From NCBI RefSeq assembly GCF_009733595.1, contig NZ_WOFH01000005.1, positions 248,001 through 312,000 on the forward strand: DNA of 64,000 bases, written 5' to 3'. Positions 40,846 to 48,814 of the stretch are shown piece after piece. The first letter of the stretch is position 1. Every line of letters starts with the position of its first letter. Made by a program: the position numbers and the translations under genes. The notes beneath the pieces are model-generated. The model was given only the letters and a program-made list of their open reading frames with translations, was not told the origin of the DNA and did no database searches. The DNA is from Actinomadura litoris (GTDB lineage: Bacteria > Actinomycetota > Actinomycetes > Streptosporangiales > Streptosporangiaceae).

Positions 40846-40910
40846 GAGAGGGGCTCCTAGCGTTTGCCGTGTCCCTATGATTTCTACCTGGTGAGAGGGC
40901 GTGTGCGCTG

Positions 40911-41294
40911 ATGGCACGGAGTCTTGCGGTTCGGCCCGAGGATGTGCCCGCGGTGTTCGCCGAGCGGTTCAACAGCGGTGACACCGACGCGGTGGCGGAG
41001 GTCTACGAGGAAGGGGCGGTGTTCGTCCCCGGGCCGGGGGCGCCGGTGACCGGGCAGCTGGCACACGACGCCAATGCCCAGTTCGTCAAGATGGGAGTGC
41101 CGATCAAGGTGCGGCCCCGGCACGTCTACACGGCGGGCGATGTCGCGTTGCTGATCGTGGACTGGGTCATCGAGGGCACCGCGACGGACGGGAGTCCCGT
41201 GAACATCGAGGGGACCGCGACCGATGTCGCCCGGCGCGGGGCCGATGGGTACTGGCGGTACGTCGTCGACAACCCGTTCGGTGTCGCCGGCTGA
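40911..41294 (+). CDS. SnoaL-like / NTF2-fold protein
   Basis: The 127-residue protein has the NTF2-like pattern FAERFNSGDTDAVAEVYEEGAVFVPGPGAPVTGQ and a last strand with YWRYVVDNPFGVAG. The group includes polyketide cyclases and ketosteroid isomerase-like stress proteins; no catalytic residues can be assigned. It starts 65 bases from the HxlR gene and probably responds to it. It is convergent with the TetR gene with only a 3-base gap. Confidence 0.82.
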   Translation: MARSLAVRPEDVPAVFAERFNSGDTDAVAEVYEEGAVFVPGPGAPVTGQLAHDANAQFVKMGVPIKVRPRHVYTAGDVALLIVDWVIEGTATDGSPVNIEGTATDVARRGADGYWRYVVDNPFGVAG

Positions 41295-41297
41295 GTC

Positions 41298-41906
41298 TCA
41301 GGTGGGCCAGGCCGCCAGGGCGAACTCGGCGGTCTGGGCCAGTTCGGCGGCGTCTGCCCCGTCGCGGGCGCGTTGGGAGATGCCGAGGATGACGGTCGCG
41401 TAGAAGCGGGCCAGGGCGCGGGGGTCGGCGTCCTGGGGGATCTCGCCGTCCTCCTGGGCCGCGCGGAAGCGGTTCTCGAACCGCTGGAGCTGGAGGGCGC
41501 GGAGACCCTGGAGGAACGTGGCGACCTCCGCGTCCTGGGGGCTGATGTTGGTGGCCGCGCTGATCGTCAGGCAGCCCGCCGGGTGGGACGGGTCGGTGTA
41601 CAGCTCGGCGGCCTCGCGCAGGATGCGCTCGAACGCCTTGTAGGCGGTGGGCTCCTCGGCGAGCGCGGTCCTCATGAACGCTCCGCTGGGGCAGTCGCCG
41701 TAGGCGAGGACGACCTCCTTGAACAGCGACTTCTTGTCGCCGAACGCCGCGTAGAGGCTGCCCGGCCTGATCCCCATCGCCGCGGTGAGCTCGCCCACGG
41801 ACGTGGCCTCGTAGCCGCGCTCCCAGAACAGCCGGGTGGCCTGGGCGAGCGCGGCGTCGCGGTCGAAGCCGCGGGGGCGGCCCCGGGCGGTGCCTGTTCT
41901 GCTCAT
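41298..41906 (-). CDS. TetR/AcrR-family regulator
   Basis: The 202-residue repressor has the N-terminal helix-turn-helix (RDAALAQATRLFWERGYEATSVGELTAAMGIRPGSLYAAFGDKKSLF) and a C-terminal domain with HPAGCLTISAATNISPQDAEV, the pattern of the AcrR-like group (TetR_C_16 type). It is divergent from an SDR gene; the 81-base gap has two related dyads, so the regulator most likely represses both genes. The ATG at 41906 is the natural start. Confidence 0.9.
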   Translation of the reverse strand: MSRTGTARGRPRGFDRDAALAQATRLFWERGYEATSVGELTAAMGIRPGSLYAAFGDKKSLFKEVVLAYGDCPSGAFMRTALAEEPTAYKAFERILREAAELYTDPSHPAGCLTISAATNISPQDAEVATFLQGLRALQLQRFENRFRAAQEDGEIPQDADPRALARFYATVILGISQRARDGADAAELAQTAEFALAAWPT

Positions 41907-41916
41907 GACCTCATTG

Positions 41917-41973
41917 TAGAGCGTTCACTCAAAAAAGTGTGCTACGGTCTTTCTTGAGTGATTGTTCAAGAAA
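41917..41973. promoter_or_regulatory. Two TetR-type dyads between the TetR and SDR genes
   Basis: TTTCTTGA (41950-41957) and TCAAGAAA (41966-41973) are exact complements around 8 bases. A related half (TTTTGAGTGAACGCTCTA on the minus strand, 41917-41934) shares the TTGAGTGA core, so two sites appear to be present, one near each start. Confidence 0.6.
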
Positions 41974-41987
41974 CAGGGAGGCCCGTG

Positions 41988-42743
41988 ATGGGAGCACTGG
42001 ACGGCAAGGTCGCGCTGGTCACCGGGGGTAGCCGGGGCATCGGCCGGGGCATCGCCGAGCGGCTCGGACGCGACGGCGCGCTGGTCGCGCTCACCTACGC
42101 CCAGGCGAGCAAGGAGGCCGACGAGGTCGTCGAGCGGATCCGCGCGAACGGCGGCGAGGCGTTCGCGATCCAGGCCGAGTTCGGGCAGCGCGGCGACGCG
42201 GCCCGGCTCTGGGAGGCGTTCGACGCGCGGACGCCGCGGCCGGGTGTGGACATCGTCGTCAACAACGCGGCCAGGGGAAGCAACCAGGACCTCGCCTCGG
42301 TCACCGAGGAGGAGTTCGACAAGGTCTTCGCGGTGAACGTCCGGACGCCGTTCTTCATCATCCAGGAGGCGGTCGAGCGGATGCGGGACGGCGGCCGCAT
42401 CATCAACATCTCCAGCGGGGCGACCCGGCTCGCGATGCCGAACATCATCGCCTACGCGCCCACCAAGAGCGCGGTGGACAACCTCACGCTCCACCTGGCC
42501 AAACTGCTCGGCCCGCGCGGGATCACCGCGAACTCGGTGGCCCCCGGCTTCGTCGACACCGACATGAACGCGGACTGGCTGCGCAACGACGAGGAGGCCT
42601 GGGCGCGGTCCGCCGCGATCTCGGCGCTCGGACGCGTCGGGGAGCCGCGCGACATCGCCGACATCGTCGCCTTCCTCGCCTCCGACGACGCGCGCTGGAT
42701 CACCGGTCAGGTGATCGACGCGACCGGCGGTTCGCTGATCTGA
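41988..42743 (+). CDS. Short-chain dehydrogenase/reductase (3-oxoacyl-ACP-reductase-like)
   Basis: The 251-residue classical SDR has TGGSRGIGRG, NNAARGSN, Ser in IINISSGA, Tyr/Lys in YAPTKSAVDN and the C-terminal ITGQVIDATGGSLI, the usual pattern of the FabG-like group. The substrate is unknown. The ATG at 41988 follows AGGGAG at 41975-41980. It is regulated by the divergent TetR protein. A stem-loop terminator is found at 42762. Confidence 0.92.
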   Translation: MGALDGKVALVTGGSRGIGRGIAERLGRDGALVALTYAQASKEADEVVERIRANGGEAFAIQAEFGQRGDAARLWEAFDARTPRPGVDIVVNNAARGSNQDLASVTEEEFDKVFAVNVRTPFFIIQEAVERMRDGGRIINISSGATRLAMPNIIAYAPTKSAVDNLTLHLAKLLGPRGITANSVAPGFVDTDMNADWLRNDEEAWARSAAISALGRVGEPRDIADIVAFLASDDARWITGQVIDATGGSLI

Positions 42744-42761
42744 CCGGCGGCCGGTCGCGGT

Positions 42762-42793
42762 CTCGGGTCCTCGCTCGGGGGCGAGGGCCCGAG
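42762..42793 (+). terminator. Hairpin terminator after the SDR gene
   Basis: CTCGGG and CCTCGC pair with GCGAGG and CCCGAG around a 6-nt loop, with one mismatch. It starts 18 bases after the SDR stop. The rest of 42744-43054 holds no gene except the dyad below. Confidence 0.65.
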
Positions 42794-42953
42794 CGGACGC
42801 GGCGGACGTTGATGCTCAACGGCCCGGTGTGATGCCCGGATCTTGAGGTGACGCCGTTCTGCGCGGGGGAGCCGAGTGCCGTCGGCGGATTCGCCTACCA
42901 GGCGGCGAGGCCCGCGCGATCGGCCTTTATGATCAGAGCGAATGGCGCGTACC

Positions 42954-42980
42954 CAACCCTCGAAATTATTCGGAGGGTTG
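42954..42980. promoter_or_regulatory. Inverted repeat upstream of the DUF4360 gene
   Basis: CAACCCTC (42954-42961) and GAGGGTTG (42973-42980) flank an AT-rich 11-base centre, extended inward by GAA/TTC with a single offset base. It is 74 bases before the DUF4360 start. It may be an operator or a leader hairpin. Confidence 0.4.
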
Positions 42981-43054
42981 AGTTGAAAACTGACGATTGA
43001 CAGTGATTGGCGCGAAAGTTACCCTTCGTGAAATTTCTGGATCGGAGGGAACGC

Positions 43055-43690
43055 GTGCATAAGGGAATGCTCGTTCTCGGCGCGGTCGTCGCGGGGCTGA
43101 CCGCGGCCGCGACCCCGGCCGGCGCCGGTTCGCGCCCCGCTCATGGCCCGGTCGGCGTCACCATCGTCATCGCGGCCGCCAACGGCTCCGGGTGCCCGCC
43201 CGGCACCGTCCGGACTCAGCTCGACCCCGACAGGGACGGCTTCAAGGTCGTCTATTCCCAACACAGGGCCCAGGTCGGAGGCTCGTCGAGCCCCGCGGAT
43301 TCGCGTAAGAACTGTCAAATTCTTCTGAAGGTACGTGTACCTGACGGTTACAGCTACGCGATCTCGCAGGTGCGGAGCCACGGCTACGCCCAATTGCAGG
43401 ATGGCGCGAACGCTCTGCACAAGGGTGCCTTCTACTTCCAGGGCGTCCTTGACGGAACGAGGATCACGCATGAGTTGAAGGGTGCCTTCAGGGGCAATTG
43501 GCGGTTCACTGACACCCTGCCCGTCCTCGACTGGACGCGATGCGGGGAAGAGCCCGATCTGATCCTGTATACGGAGTTGCGGGTCGACAAGGGGACATCG
43601 GATCCGGCGAAGGTCAGTTTCATCAGCATGGATTCCACGGATCAAGACGCTGGAACCACCTACCGGCTTGCCTGGAGGACATGTCCCTAG
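43055..43690 (+). CDS. Secreted DUF4360-family protein
   Basis: The 211-residue protein has a signal peptide (LVLGAVVAGLTAAATPAGAG) and the DUF4360 pattern: AAANGSGCPPGTVRTQL, FKVVYSQH, NCQILLKVRVPDGYSYAISQVRSHGYAQL, FQGVLDG and two further Cys. Two disulfides are plausible outside the cell. The function is unknown. The GTG at 43055 has GGAGGG five bases upstream; the frame continues to a TTG at 43007 without a ribosome site. The neighbourhood is slightly less GC-rich than usual. Confidence 0.8.
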   Translation: MHKGMLVLGAVVAGLTAAATPAGAGSRPAHGPVGVTIVIAAANGSGCPPGTVRTQLDPDRDGFKVVYSQHRAQVGGSSSPADSRKNCQILLKVRVPDGYSYAISQVRSHGYAQLQDGANALHKGAFYFQGVLDGTRITHELKGAFRGNWRFTDTLPVLDWTRCGEEPDLILYTELRVDKGTSDPAKVSFISMDSTDQDAGTTYRLAWRTCP

Positions 43691-43728
43691 CCTGCGAACC
43701 GCCGTCCCGCGGCCCGAGGGCGGCGCGC

Positions 43729-44388
43729 TCACAGGACCGCGCCGAGGGCCTTCACCTTCTCCTGGGCCGCCGCCAGGGAATCGGCCGTCATCTGCTTGAA
43801 GCGGGCCAGGTGCGGGACGAGGCCGGTCAGTGTCATCTCCGCGTTGGCGAAGTGCACGTCGTCCTCGCTGAGCCCGAGCCTTCCGAAATAGGCCCGCAGG
43901 TAGGGCTCCTGGAAGTCGAGGGCCTCATTGGGCGTGCCGGGGCCGTAGGCTCCGCCGCGCGCGGTGACGACGACGGCGCGGGTCCCGCGCAGCACGTCCT
44001 CCATGTAGGCGCCCGGGAAGGTGATCCGGTCGATCCACGCCTTCAGGGACGCGGGCACCGAGTAGTTGTACATCGGGACGCCCAGCAGAATGGTGTCGGC
44101 GGCGTGCACCTCCTCTATCAGCGGCAGGGTCAGTGCCCACTCGCGCTCCTCGGCCGGGTCCTCGACCAGCGCGGCGACCTTCTCCGGCGGGACGAGCCCG
44201 TGGCTTTCCACGCGCCGTCCGAGCGCGCAGTAGGCGGCGGTCAGTGGCGGCGCCGGGTCGGTGGCGAGGTTCCGGTAGCGGTATCCGGCGCGGCCGTTCG
44301 CCGCCGTCCAGGTGTCGGCGAAGAGCCCGGTCAGCCTCCGGGTGATCGAGTCGCCGGAATGGCTTGAATCAAGGTGCAGCAGGGTCAT
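43729..44388 (-). CDS. FMN-dependent NADH:quinone reductase / azoreductase (AcpD-like)
   Basis: The 219-residue flavodoxin-fold enzyme has LHLDSSHSGDSITRRLT (FMN phosphate loop), GVPMYNYSVPASLKAWIDRI (the AzoR hallmark), TARGGAYGPGTPN and a C-terminal LGLSEDDVHFANAE. It reduces quinones or azo compounds with NADH and may defend against electrophiles. The ATG at 44388 follows GAGGACGAG; the longer frame to 44403 is not needed. It is divergent from an ECF41-type sigma factor, the usual arrangement in which the sigma drives an oxidoreductase gene. Confidence 0.88.
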   Translation of the reverse strand: MTLLHLDSSHSGDSITRRLTGLFADTWTAANGRAGYRYRNLATDPAPPLTAAYCALGRRVESHGLVPPEKVAALVEDPAEEREWALTLPLIEEVHAADTILLGVPMYNYSVPASLKAWIDRITFPGAYMEDVLRGTRAVVVTARGGAYGPGTPNEALDFQEPYLRAYFGRLGLSEDDVHFANAEMTLTGLVPHLARFKQMTADSLAAAQEKVKALGAVL

Positions 44389-44520
44389 CTCGTCCTCGCG
44401 CAATGGTGCCCGGCCGACCCGCGTGCCCGGCGGGCGCCGCTAGCATGGGCGGGTCGGCTTCCTCGTCCGTTCGTCGTTCTCCTCACTGATATGACGGCGG
44501 GTGGCGAGGGAAGGTGACCG

Positions 44521-45372
44521 ATGGACGAGCGAGCCGAACTGGCCGAGCAGTTCGACCGTGCGCGAGGGCATCTGCGGGCGGTGGCGTTCCGCATGCTCGG
44601 TTCGGCGGACGAGGCCGACGACGCGCTCCAGGAGGCGTGGCTGCGCGCCGACCGGGCCGGGGCCGACGGCGTCGCGAACCTCACCGGCTGGCTGACCACG
44701 ATCGTCGGCCGGGTCTGCCTCGACGTGCTGCGCGCGCGCAAGCGCCGTCCCGAAGACCCCTCCGACCTGGCCGAACTCGTCACGGTCCCGGACGCGGCCG
44801 ACCCGGAGGGCGAGGCGGTGCTGGCCGACTCGGTCGGGCTGGCGCTGCTGGTCGTCCTGGACAGGCTCGGGCCCGCCGAGCGCGTCGCGTTCGTCCTGCA
44901 CGACCTGTTCGCCGTGCCGTTCGCGGAGATCGGCGAGATCGTCGGGCGGTCACCGGCCGCCGCGAAGAAGCTGGCGAGCCGGGCCCGCGCCCGTGTCCAG
45001 GGCGCCGCGGCGGTCCCGGTCGACGATCTCGGCCGGCAGCGGGAGGTCGTGGAGGCGTTCCTCGCCGCGTCGCGCGCCGGTGACCTCGACGGCCTCCTCG
45101 CGGTGCTGGCACCCGACGTGGTCAGGCGCGACGGCGCGACCGTGATGCGCGGCGCCGGACGCGTCGCGCGCGAGACGCTCACCAACGGCGGGCTGGCGCG
45201 GGTGGCTTGTCCGGCGCTCGTGGACGGGGCGGTCGGGCTCGTCGTCGCGCCGCGCGGGCGGCTGCTGCTCGTCCTGCGCGTCGAGGTCAGGGACGGACGG
45301 GTCGCCGCGTTCACCGCGGTCAAGGACCCGGACGCGCTCAGCCGCGTCGACCTGGCCGTCCTCGATGCCTGA
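44521..45372 (+). CDS. ECF41-group RNA polymerase sigma factor with SnoaL-like domain (SigJ-like)
   Basis: The 283-residue protein has region 2 (LRAVAFRMLGSADEADDALQEAWLR), the ECF41 hallmark WLTTIVGRVCLDVLRARK, region 4 (ERVAFVLHDLFAVPFAEIGEIVGRSPAAAKKLASRAR) and a C-terminal SnoaL-like domain ending FTAVKDPDALSRVDL, comparable to the NPDKL motif. In this group the fused domain controls the sigma. The divergent azoreductase is the likely target. The ATG lies 132 bases from it. It overlaps nothing and is a single gene. Confidence 0.92.
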   Translation: MDERAELAEQFDRARGHLRAVAFRMLGSADEADDALQEAWLRADRAGADGVANLTGWLTTIVGRVCLDVLRARKRRPEDPSDLAELVTVPDAADPEGEAVLADSVGLALLVVLDRLGPAERVAFVLHDLFAVPFAEIGEIVGRSPAAAKKLASRARARVQGAAAVPVDDLGRQREVVEAFLAASRAGDLDGLLAVLAPDVVRRDGATVMRGAGRVARETLTNGGLARVACPALVDGAVGLVVAPRGRLLLVLRVEVRDGRVAAFTAVKDPDALSRVDLAVLDA

Positions 45373-45384
45373 GGGCGCGGACCT

Positions 45385-45669
45385 TTAGCGCTCGGTCCGC
45401 GCCGCGTGCTCGCCCAGTTCGAGCTCGATGAAGGCGCCGATCATCGCCCGCCACACCGCCTCGGCGACGTCCGGCGCCAGCCCGCCCGCCTCGGCGCGCT
45501 CGCGTGCCAGCGCGACGACGGCCTCCACCCGGCCGGGTGCGCGCACGGCCTGCTCGTCCCGCTTGAACGCGGCGGCCGCGCGCACCAGTTCCTGCCGCTC
45601 GGCGAGCAGCCGCACCAGCTCGCCGTCGAGCGCGTCGATCCGCGCGCGGACCTCGTCCAATGTCTCCAT
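45385..45669 (-). CDS. Chorismate mutase (AroQ type)
   Basis: The 94-residue protein has the AroQ pattern: RARIDALDGELVRLLAERQELVRAAAAFK, RVEAVVALARERAEAGGLAPDVAEAVWRAMIGAFIELEL. The Arg and Lys that clamp chorismate are present (Arg in the first helix, Lys36). It converts chorismate to prephenate for Phe/Tyr synthesis. It is convergent with the sigma gene, 12 bases away, and stands alone without aro neighbours. Chorismate mutases of this size are cytoplasmic; no signal is seen. Confidence 0.9.
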   Translation of the reverse strand: METLDEVRARIDALDGELVRLLAERQELVRAAAAFKRDEQAVRAPGRVEAVVALARERAEAGGLAPDVAEAVWRAMIGAFIELELGEHAARTER

Positions 45670-45869
45670 GCCGCCATCCTCGCACCGCCACGCCCTCGCC
45701 CGACGCCCGCATCCCCCGTCTCAGGGGTATCCGCAATCCCCACTAAATACGAATATCGTTCGGATCTTTGGGCTTGTGGTGTTCTGAGCGGAAGAGTCCG
45801 GTGTCCGCGAGGAGGGGATCGTGGTCCGTGGCCTGCCGCGGCGTGTCCGGCTCGGGTGACAATGGTCCG

Positions 45870-46493
45870 GTGACCGAGATCCGGACCCCGCTCCGCCGCC
45901 TCCCCGCCCAGCGCCGCAGTGCCGAACGCGTCCAACGGATGCTCGACGCGTGCGCGGACATCCTCGACGAGGACGGCTACGACGGCCTCACCACCACGCG
46001 CATCGCGCAGCGCGCCGAGGTCGCGATCGGCTCGGTCTACCAGTTCTTCCCCGACAAGCGCGCGGTCGCCCAGGCGCTCGCGCTGCGCAACCTGGAGGTC
46101 TTCGGCGACCGGATCTCCCGGACGCTCACCGAGGGCGCCTTCGCGGACTGGTCCGACACGGTCGGCGCGATCATCGACATCTTCGTGGAGATGCACCGGA
46201 CCGTTCCCGGCTTCCGCGTCCTGCGGTTCGGCGACGTCGCCGACGTCAACCTGCTCGACTCCGACGCCGACAACAACGCCGTCGTCGCCGGGCGGCTCCG
46301 CACGATGATCGTGGAGACGTTCGGCGTCAAGGACACCCCGGGCCTCGCGACCGCGCTCGCGATCGCGGTGGAGGCCGGCGACGCCGTCCTGAAGATGGCC
46401 TTCCGCCGCGACCCGGACGGCGATCCGGAGATCGTCGCCGAGGCCGAGCGGCTGATCCACGGGTACCTGGCCTCCCACATCCGCGAGTCCTGA
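45870..46493 (+). CDS. TetR/AcrR-family regulator
   Basis: The 207-residue regulator has the helix-turn-helix with MLDACADILDEDGYDGLTTTRIAQRAEVAIGSVYQFFPDKRAV and a C-terminal alpha-helical domain with VEMHRTVPGFRVLRFGDV. GTG at 45870 gives the usual N-terminal arm (TEIRTPLRRLPAQRRSAERVQ); a TTG at 45768 is too far upstream to be likely. The next two genes (LOR-like and diiron proteins) are in the same direction, and a dyad lies just before the second; TetR control of the diiron gene is inferred. Confidence 0.88.
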   Translation: MTEIRTPLRRLPAQRRSAERVQRMLDACADILDEDGYDGLTTTRIAQRAEVAIGSVYQFFPDKRAVAQALALRNLEVFGDRISRTLTEGAFADWSDTVGAIIDIFVEMHRTVPGFRVLRFGDVADVNLLDSDADNNAVVAGRLRTMIVETFGVKDTPGLATALAIAVEAGDAVLKMAFRRDPDGDPEIVAEAERLIHGYLASHIRES

Positions 46494-46569
46494 CCCCGCG
46501 CCGCGTTGGCGGCGCGGCGGAGCACCCCTGTCCTGCGTGGGCCGAATTGTCACCTTAAACGGATGATTT

Positions 46570-47223
46570 GTGGCAGACTCCGCCTTTGATTCGTCAAAAT
46601 CACGATCAGGATGGGTGAGTTCGCTGGACGACGAGCGGCTCCAGACGCAGCACCGGCTGCTCGTGCGGCAGCGGCTGCGGTTCATGGTGAACCAGTACGA
46701 GGTGCACGCCGAGAACCCGGACGGGTCGGAGGGCGAACTGCTCGCGTTCGCGCAGCAGAAGCGGATGGCGTTCAAGGAGCAGGTCACCCTGTACGCCGAC
46801 GACAGCAAGACGCGCCCGCTCCTCGGGTTCAAGGCGCGCAAGCGCATCGACCTCGCCTCCGCCTACGACGTCACCGACGCCGCCGGGCAGCCGATCGGCG
46901 TCTTCCGCAAGGACTTCAAGAAGTCGCTGCTCGCCTCCACCTGGCACCTGGAGCAGCCCGGCCTCGGCGTGACGACCGGCAGCGAGCGCAACAAGTTCGT
47001 CGCGGTCCTGCGGCGGGTCTGGGACCTGATCCCGTACGTGGACGTGCTGCCGTTCGCCTGGCCGTACCACTTCGACTTCTACGCGGGCGACCAGGCCGTG
47101 TTCTCGGTGGAGAAGAAGTTCGGGTTCCGCGACCGCTACCTCGTCGAGATCCGGGACCCGCGCCTCGACCGGCGCCTGGTGATCGCCCAGGCCATCGCGC
47201 TGGACGCCCTCCAGTCGCGCTGA
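46570..47223 (+). CDS. LURP-one-related (LOR / scramblase-like) protein
   Basis: The 217-residue protein has the LOR tubby-like barrel pattern: LVRQRLRFMVNQYEVHAENPDG...GELLAFAQQKRMAFKEQVTLY...FKARKRIDLASAYDVTDAAGQPIGVFRK and a C-terminal hydrophobic helix-like strand with IARRLVIAQAIALDAL-type sequence. LOR proteins of bacteria are of unknown role, with resemblance to phospholipid scramblases. The start is GTG at 46570. It lies between the TetR gene and the diiron protein gene; no membrane helix is apparent. Confidence 0.75.
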   Translation: MADSAFDSSKSRSGWVSSLDDERLQTQHRLLVRQRLRFMVNQYEVHAENPDGSEGELLAFAQQKRMAFKEQVTLYADDSKTRPLLGFKARKRIDLASAYDVTDAAGQPIGVFRKDFKKSLLASTWHLEQPGLGVTTGSERNKFVAVLRRVWDLIPYVDVLPFAWPYHFDFYAGDQAVFSVEKKFGFRDRYLVEIRDPRLDRRLVIAQAIALDALQSR

Positions 47224-47297
47224 GCGGGCGGGCCGCCCCGGTGGAGCGGGGACGGCGCGGGAGGCGAAACGGCCGCGCGCGGGTATGGCCTCACCCG

Positions 47298-47326
47298 GCT
47301 TTACATGTTACGAAAGCATGTAAAGC
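47298..47326. promoter_or_regulatory. 10-bp-arm inverted repeat before the diiron gene
   Basis: GCTTTACATG (47298-47307) and CATGTAAAGC (47317-47326) are exact complements with a 9-base spacer (TTACGAAAG). It is 83 bases before the diiron-protein start. The size and form fit a TetR dimer operator, and a TetR gene lies 0.8 kb upstream. Confidence 0.65.
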
Positions 47327-47408
47327 ATCTAGGGTGGAACACAGCCCGCAACCCCGCGTCCCCCGGCGTCGCGACCGAGCGGCGTCACGCCCGGAGGAGG
47401 CTTCCCCC

Positions 47409-48515
47409 GTGAGTTCCCATGACCTGTACACCACGCCGGTGCCGACCGACACGTGGAACGTCCAGATGGCGGGCCAGGCCCGCTTCTCCTGGGAGTACGA
47501 CGACGGCCGCGATCGGCTGCTCGGCCTGTACCAGAAGGGCAAGGACAAGCAGTGGGACGCGCAGAAGCGCATCGACTGGGACATCGAGGTCGACCCGCTG
47601 AACGTCGCCGGGCTCCCCGACGAGTTCAACCCGCTGCTCGGCTCCGACATCTGGGACAAGATGTCGCAGAAGGAACGTGACGAGTTCGGCCGCCACCAGG
47701 GCTCGTGGCTGTTCAGCCAGTTCCTGCACGGCGAGCAGGGCGCGCTGAACGTGTCGGCGCGCATCGTCCAGTCCGTCCCCGACCTCGACTCCAAGTTCTA
47801 CGCCGCCACCCAGGTCATGGACGAGGCGCGGCACGTGGAGCTGTACGGGCGGTTCGTCCAGGAGAAGATCGGGATGTACTACCCGATCAACCAGGATCTC
47901 GCGAAGCTGCTCGCGGAGTCGCTGGAGGACAGCCGCTGGGACCTGCCCTACCTCGGCATGCAGGTCCTGATCGAGGGCCTCGCGCTCGCCGCGTTCGGCG
48001 TCTACCGCGACCTGTCGACGAACCCGCTGGTCAAGCAGCTTCTCGCGTACGTCATGCAGGACGAGGCGCGGCATGTCGCGTTCGGCCGGCTCGCGCTCAA
48101 GGACTACTACGCCGAGCTGACCGAGAAGGAGCGCGCGGAACGCGAGGAGTTCGTCGTCGAGGGCTGCTACCTGATGCGCGACCGGTTCCAGGGCCGCGAG
48201 ATCTTCGAGCAGCTCGACATGCCGGTCGACCGGTGCCTGGAATATGTGGACAACGCGCCGATGTACCAGCTCTACCAGTCGTTGCTGTTCACCCGGATCG
48301 TGCCCTGCGTCCGCGATATCGGGCTGTGGGGCGACAAGGTGCAGGCGGCCTACACCGACATGGGCGTGCTCGACCACGCCAAGGCGAGCCTGGACGAGTT
48401 GATGCACCAGGACGAGGAGATCGCCGACAAGATCGACGAGGAGCGTTACGCGGCCGAGGTGGCCGCCCGCAAGGACGAGATCGACGAGGCCATCGCGGTC
48501 GGCGGCGCGAGCTAG
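47409..48515 (+). CDS. Ferritin-like diiron protein (R2/monooxygenase-type)
   Basis: The 368-residue protein has a double E-x29-ExxH pattern: Glu109 with Glu139 and His142 (MDEARHVELYGRF), then Glu189 with Glu219 and His222 (MQDEARHVAFGRL). This is the ligand set of ribonucleotide-reductase R2-like and hydrocarbon monooxygenase diiron centres. It is probably an oxygenase or desaturase acting on an acyl or aromatic group; no partner reductase is next to it. The GTG follows GGAGGAGG at about 47394. A dyad precedes it, suggesting TetR control. The C-terminal part is rich in Glu/Asp (EEIADKIDEERYAAEV). Confidence 0.85.
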   Translation: MSSHDLYTTPVPTDTWNVQMAGQARFSWEYDDGRDRLLGLYQKGKDKQWDAQKRIDWDIEVDPLNVAGLPDEFNPLLGSDIWDKMSQKERDEFGRHQGSWLFSQFLHGEQGALNVSARIVQSVPDLDSKFYAATQVMDEARHVELYGRFVQEKIGMYYPINQDLAKLLAESLEDSRWDLPYLGMQVLIEGLALAAFGVYRDLSTNPLVKQLLAYVMQDEARHVAFGRLALKDYYAELTEKERAEREEFVVEGCYLMRDRFQGREIFEQLDMPVDRCLEYVDNAPMYQLYQSLLFTRIVPCVRDIGLWGDKVQAAYTDMGVLDHAKASLDELMHQDEEIADKIDEERYAAEVAARKDEIDEAIAVGGAS

Positions 48516-48535
48516 CGCGCCGCGCGGGCCCGAGC

Positions 48536-48569
48536 GGGGCGTCCCCGGAGCGTGCTCCGGAGGCGCCCC
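48536..48569 (+). terminator. Hairpin terminator after the diiron gene
   Basis: GGGGCG and CCGGAGC pair with GCTCCGG and CGCCCC around a 2-base turn, with a small internal bulge. It lies 21 bases beyond the stop. The remaining part of 48516-48814 carries no gene. Confidence 0.6.
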
Positions 48570-48814
48570 GACGCATGTCCGGCGCCGTCCGCTTTTCCTC
48601 CGGTAAGAGCCGCCGAATTGCCGGTCTTATCGCCATGTAACGCCCGGCGGAATGCCACCGGTTCGTTCACCTGGATTCTTATTTCTCCCCCAACGGATTC
48701 GTGTAACGCCGGTGCGCGGGGCCTTCGTGTACTAACGTCCCCCGACGACGGTGCGCCGGAGAGTCGCGGGCGCACGCACACCGCGCAGGGTCCATCCGAC
48801 AACCGGGGGAAACA

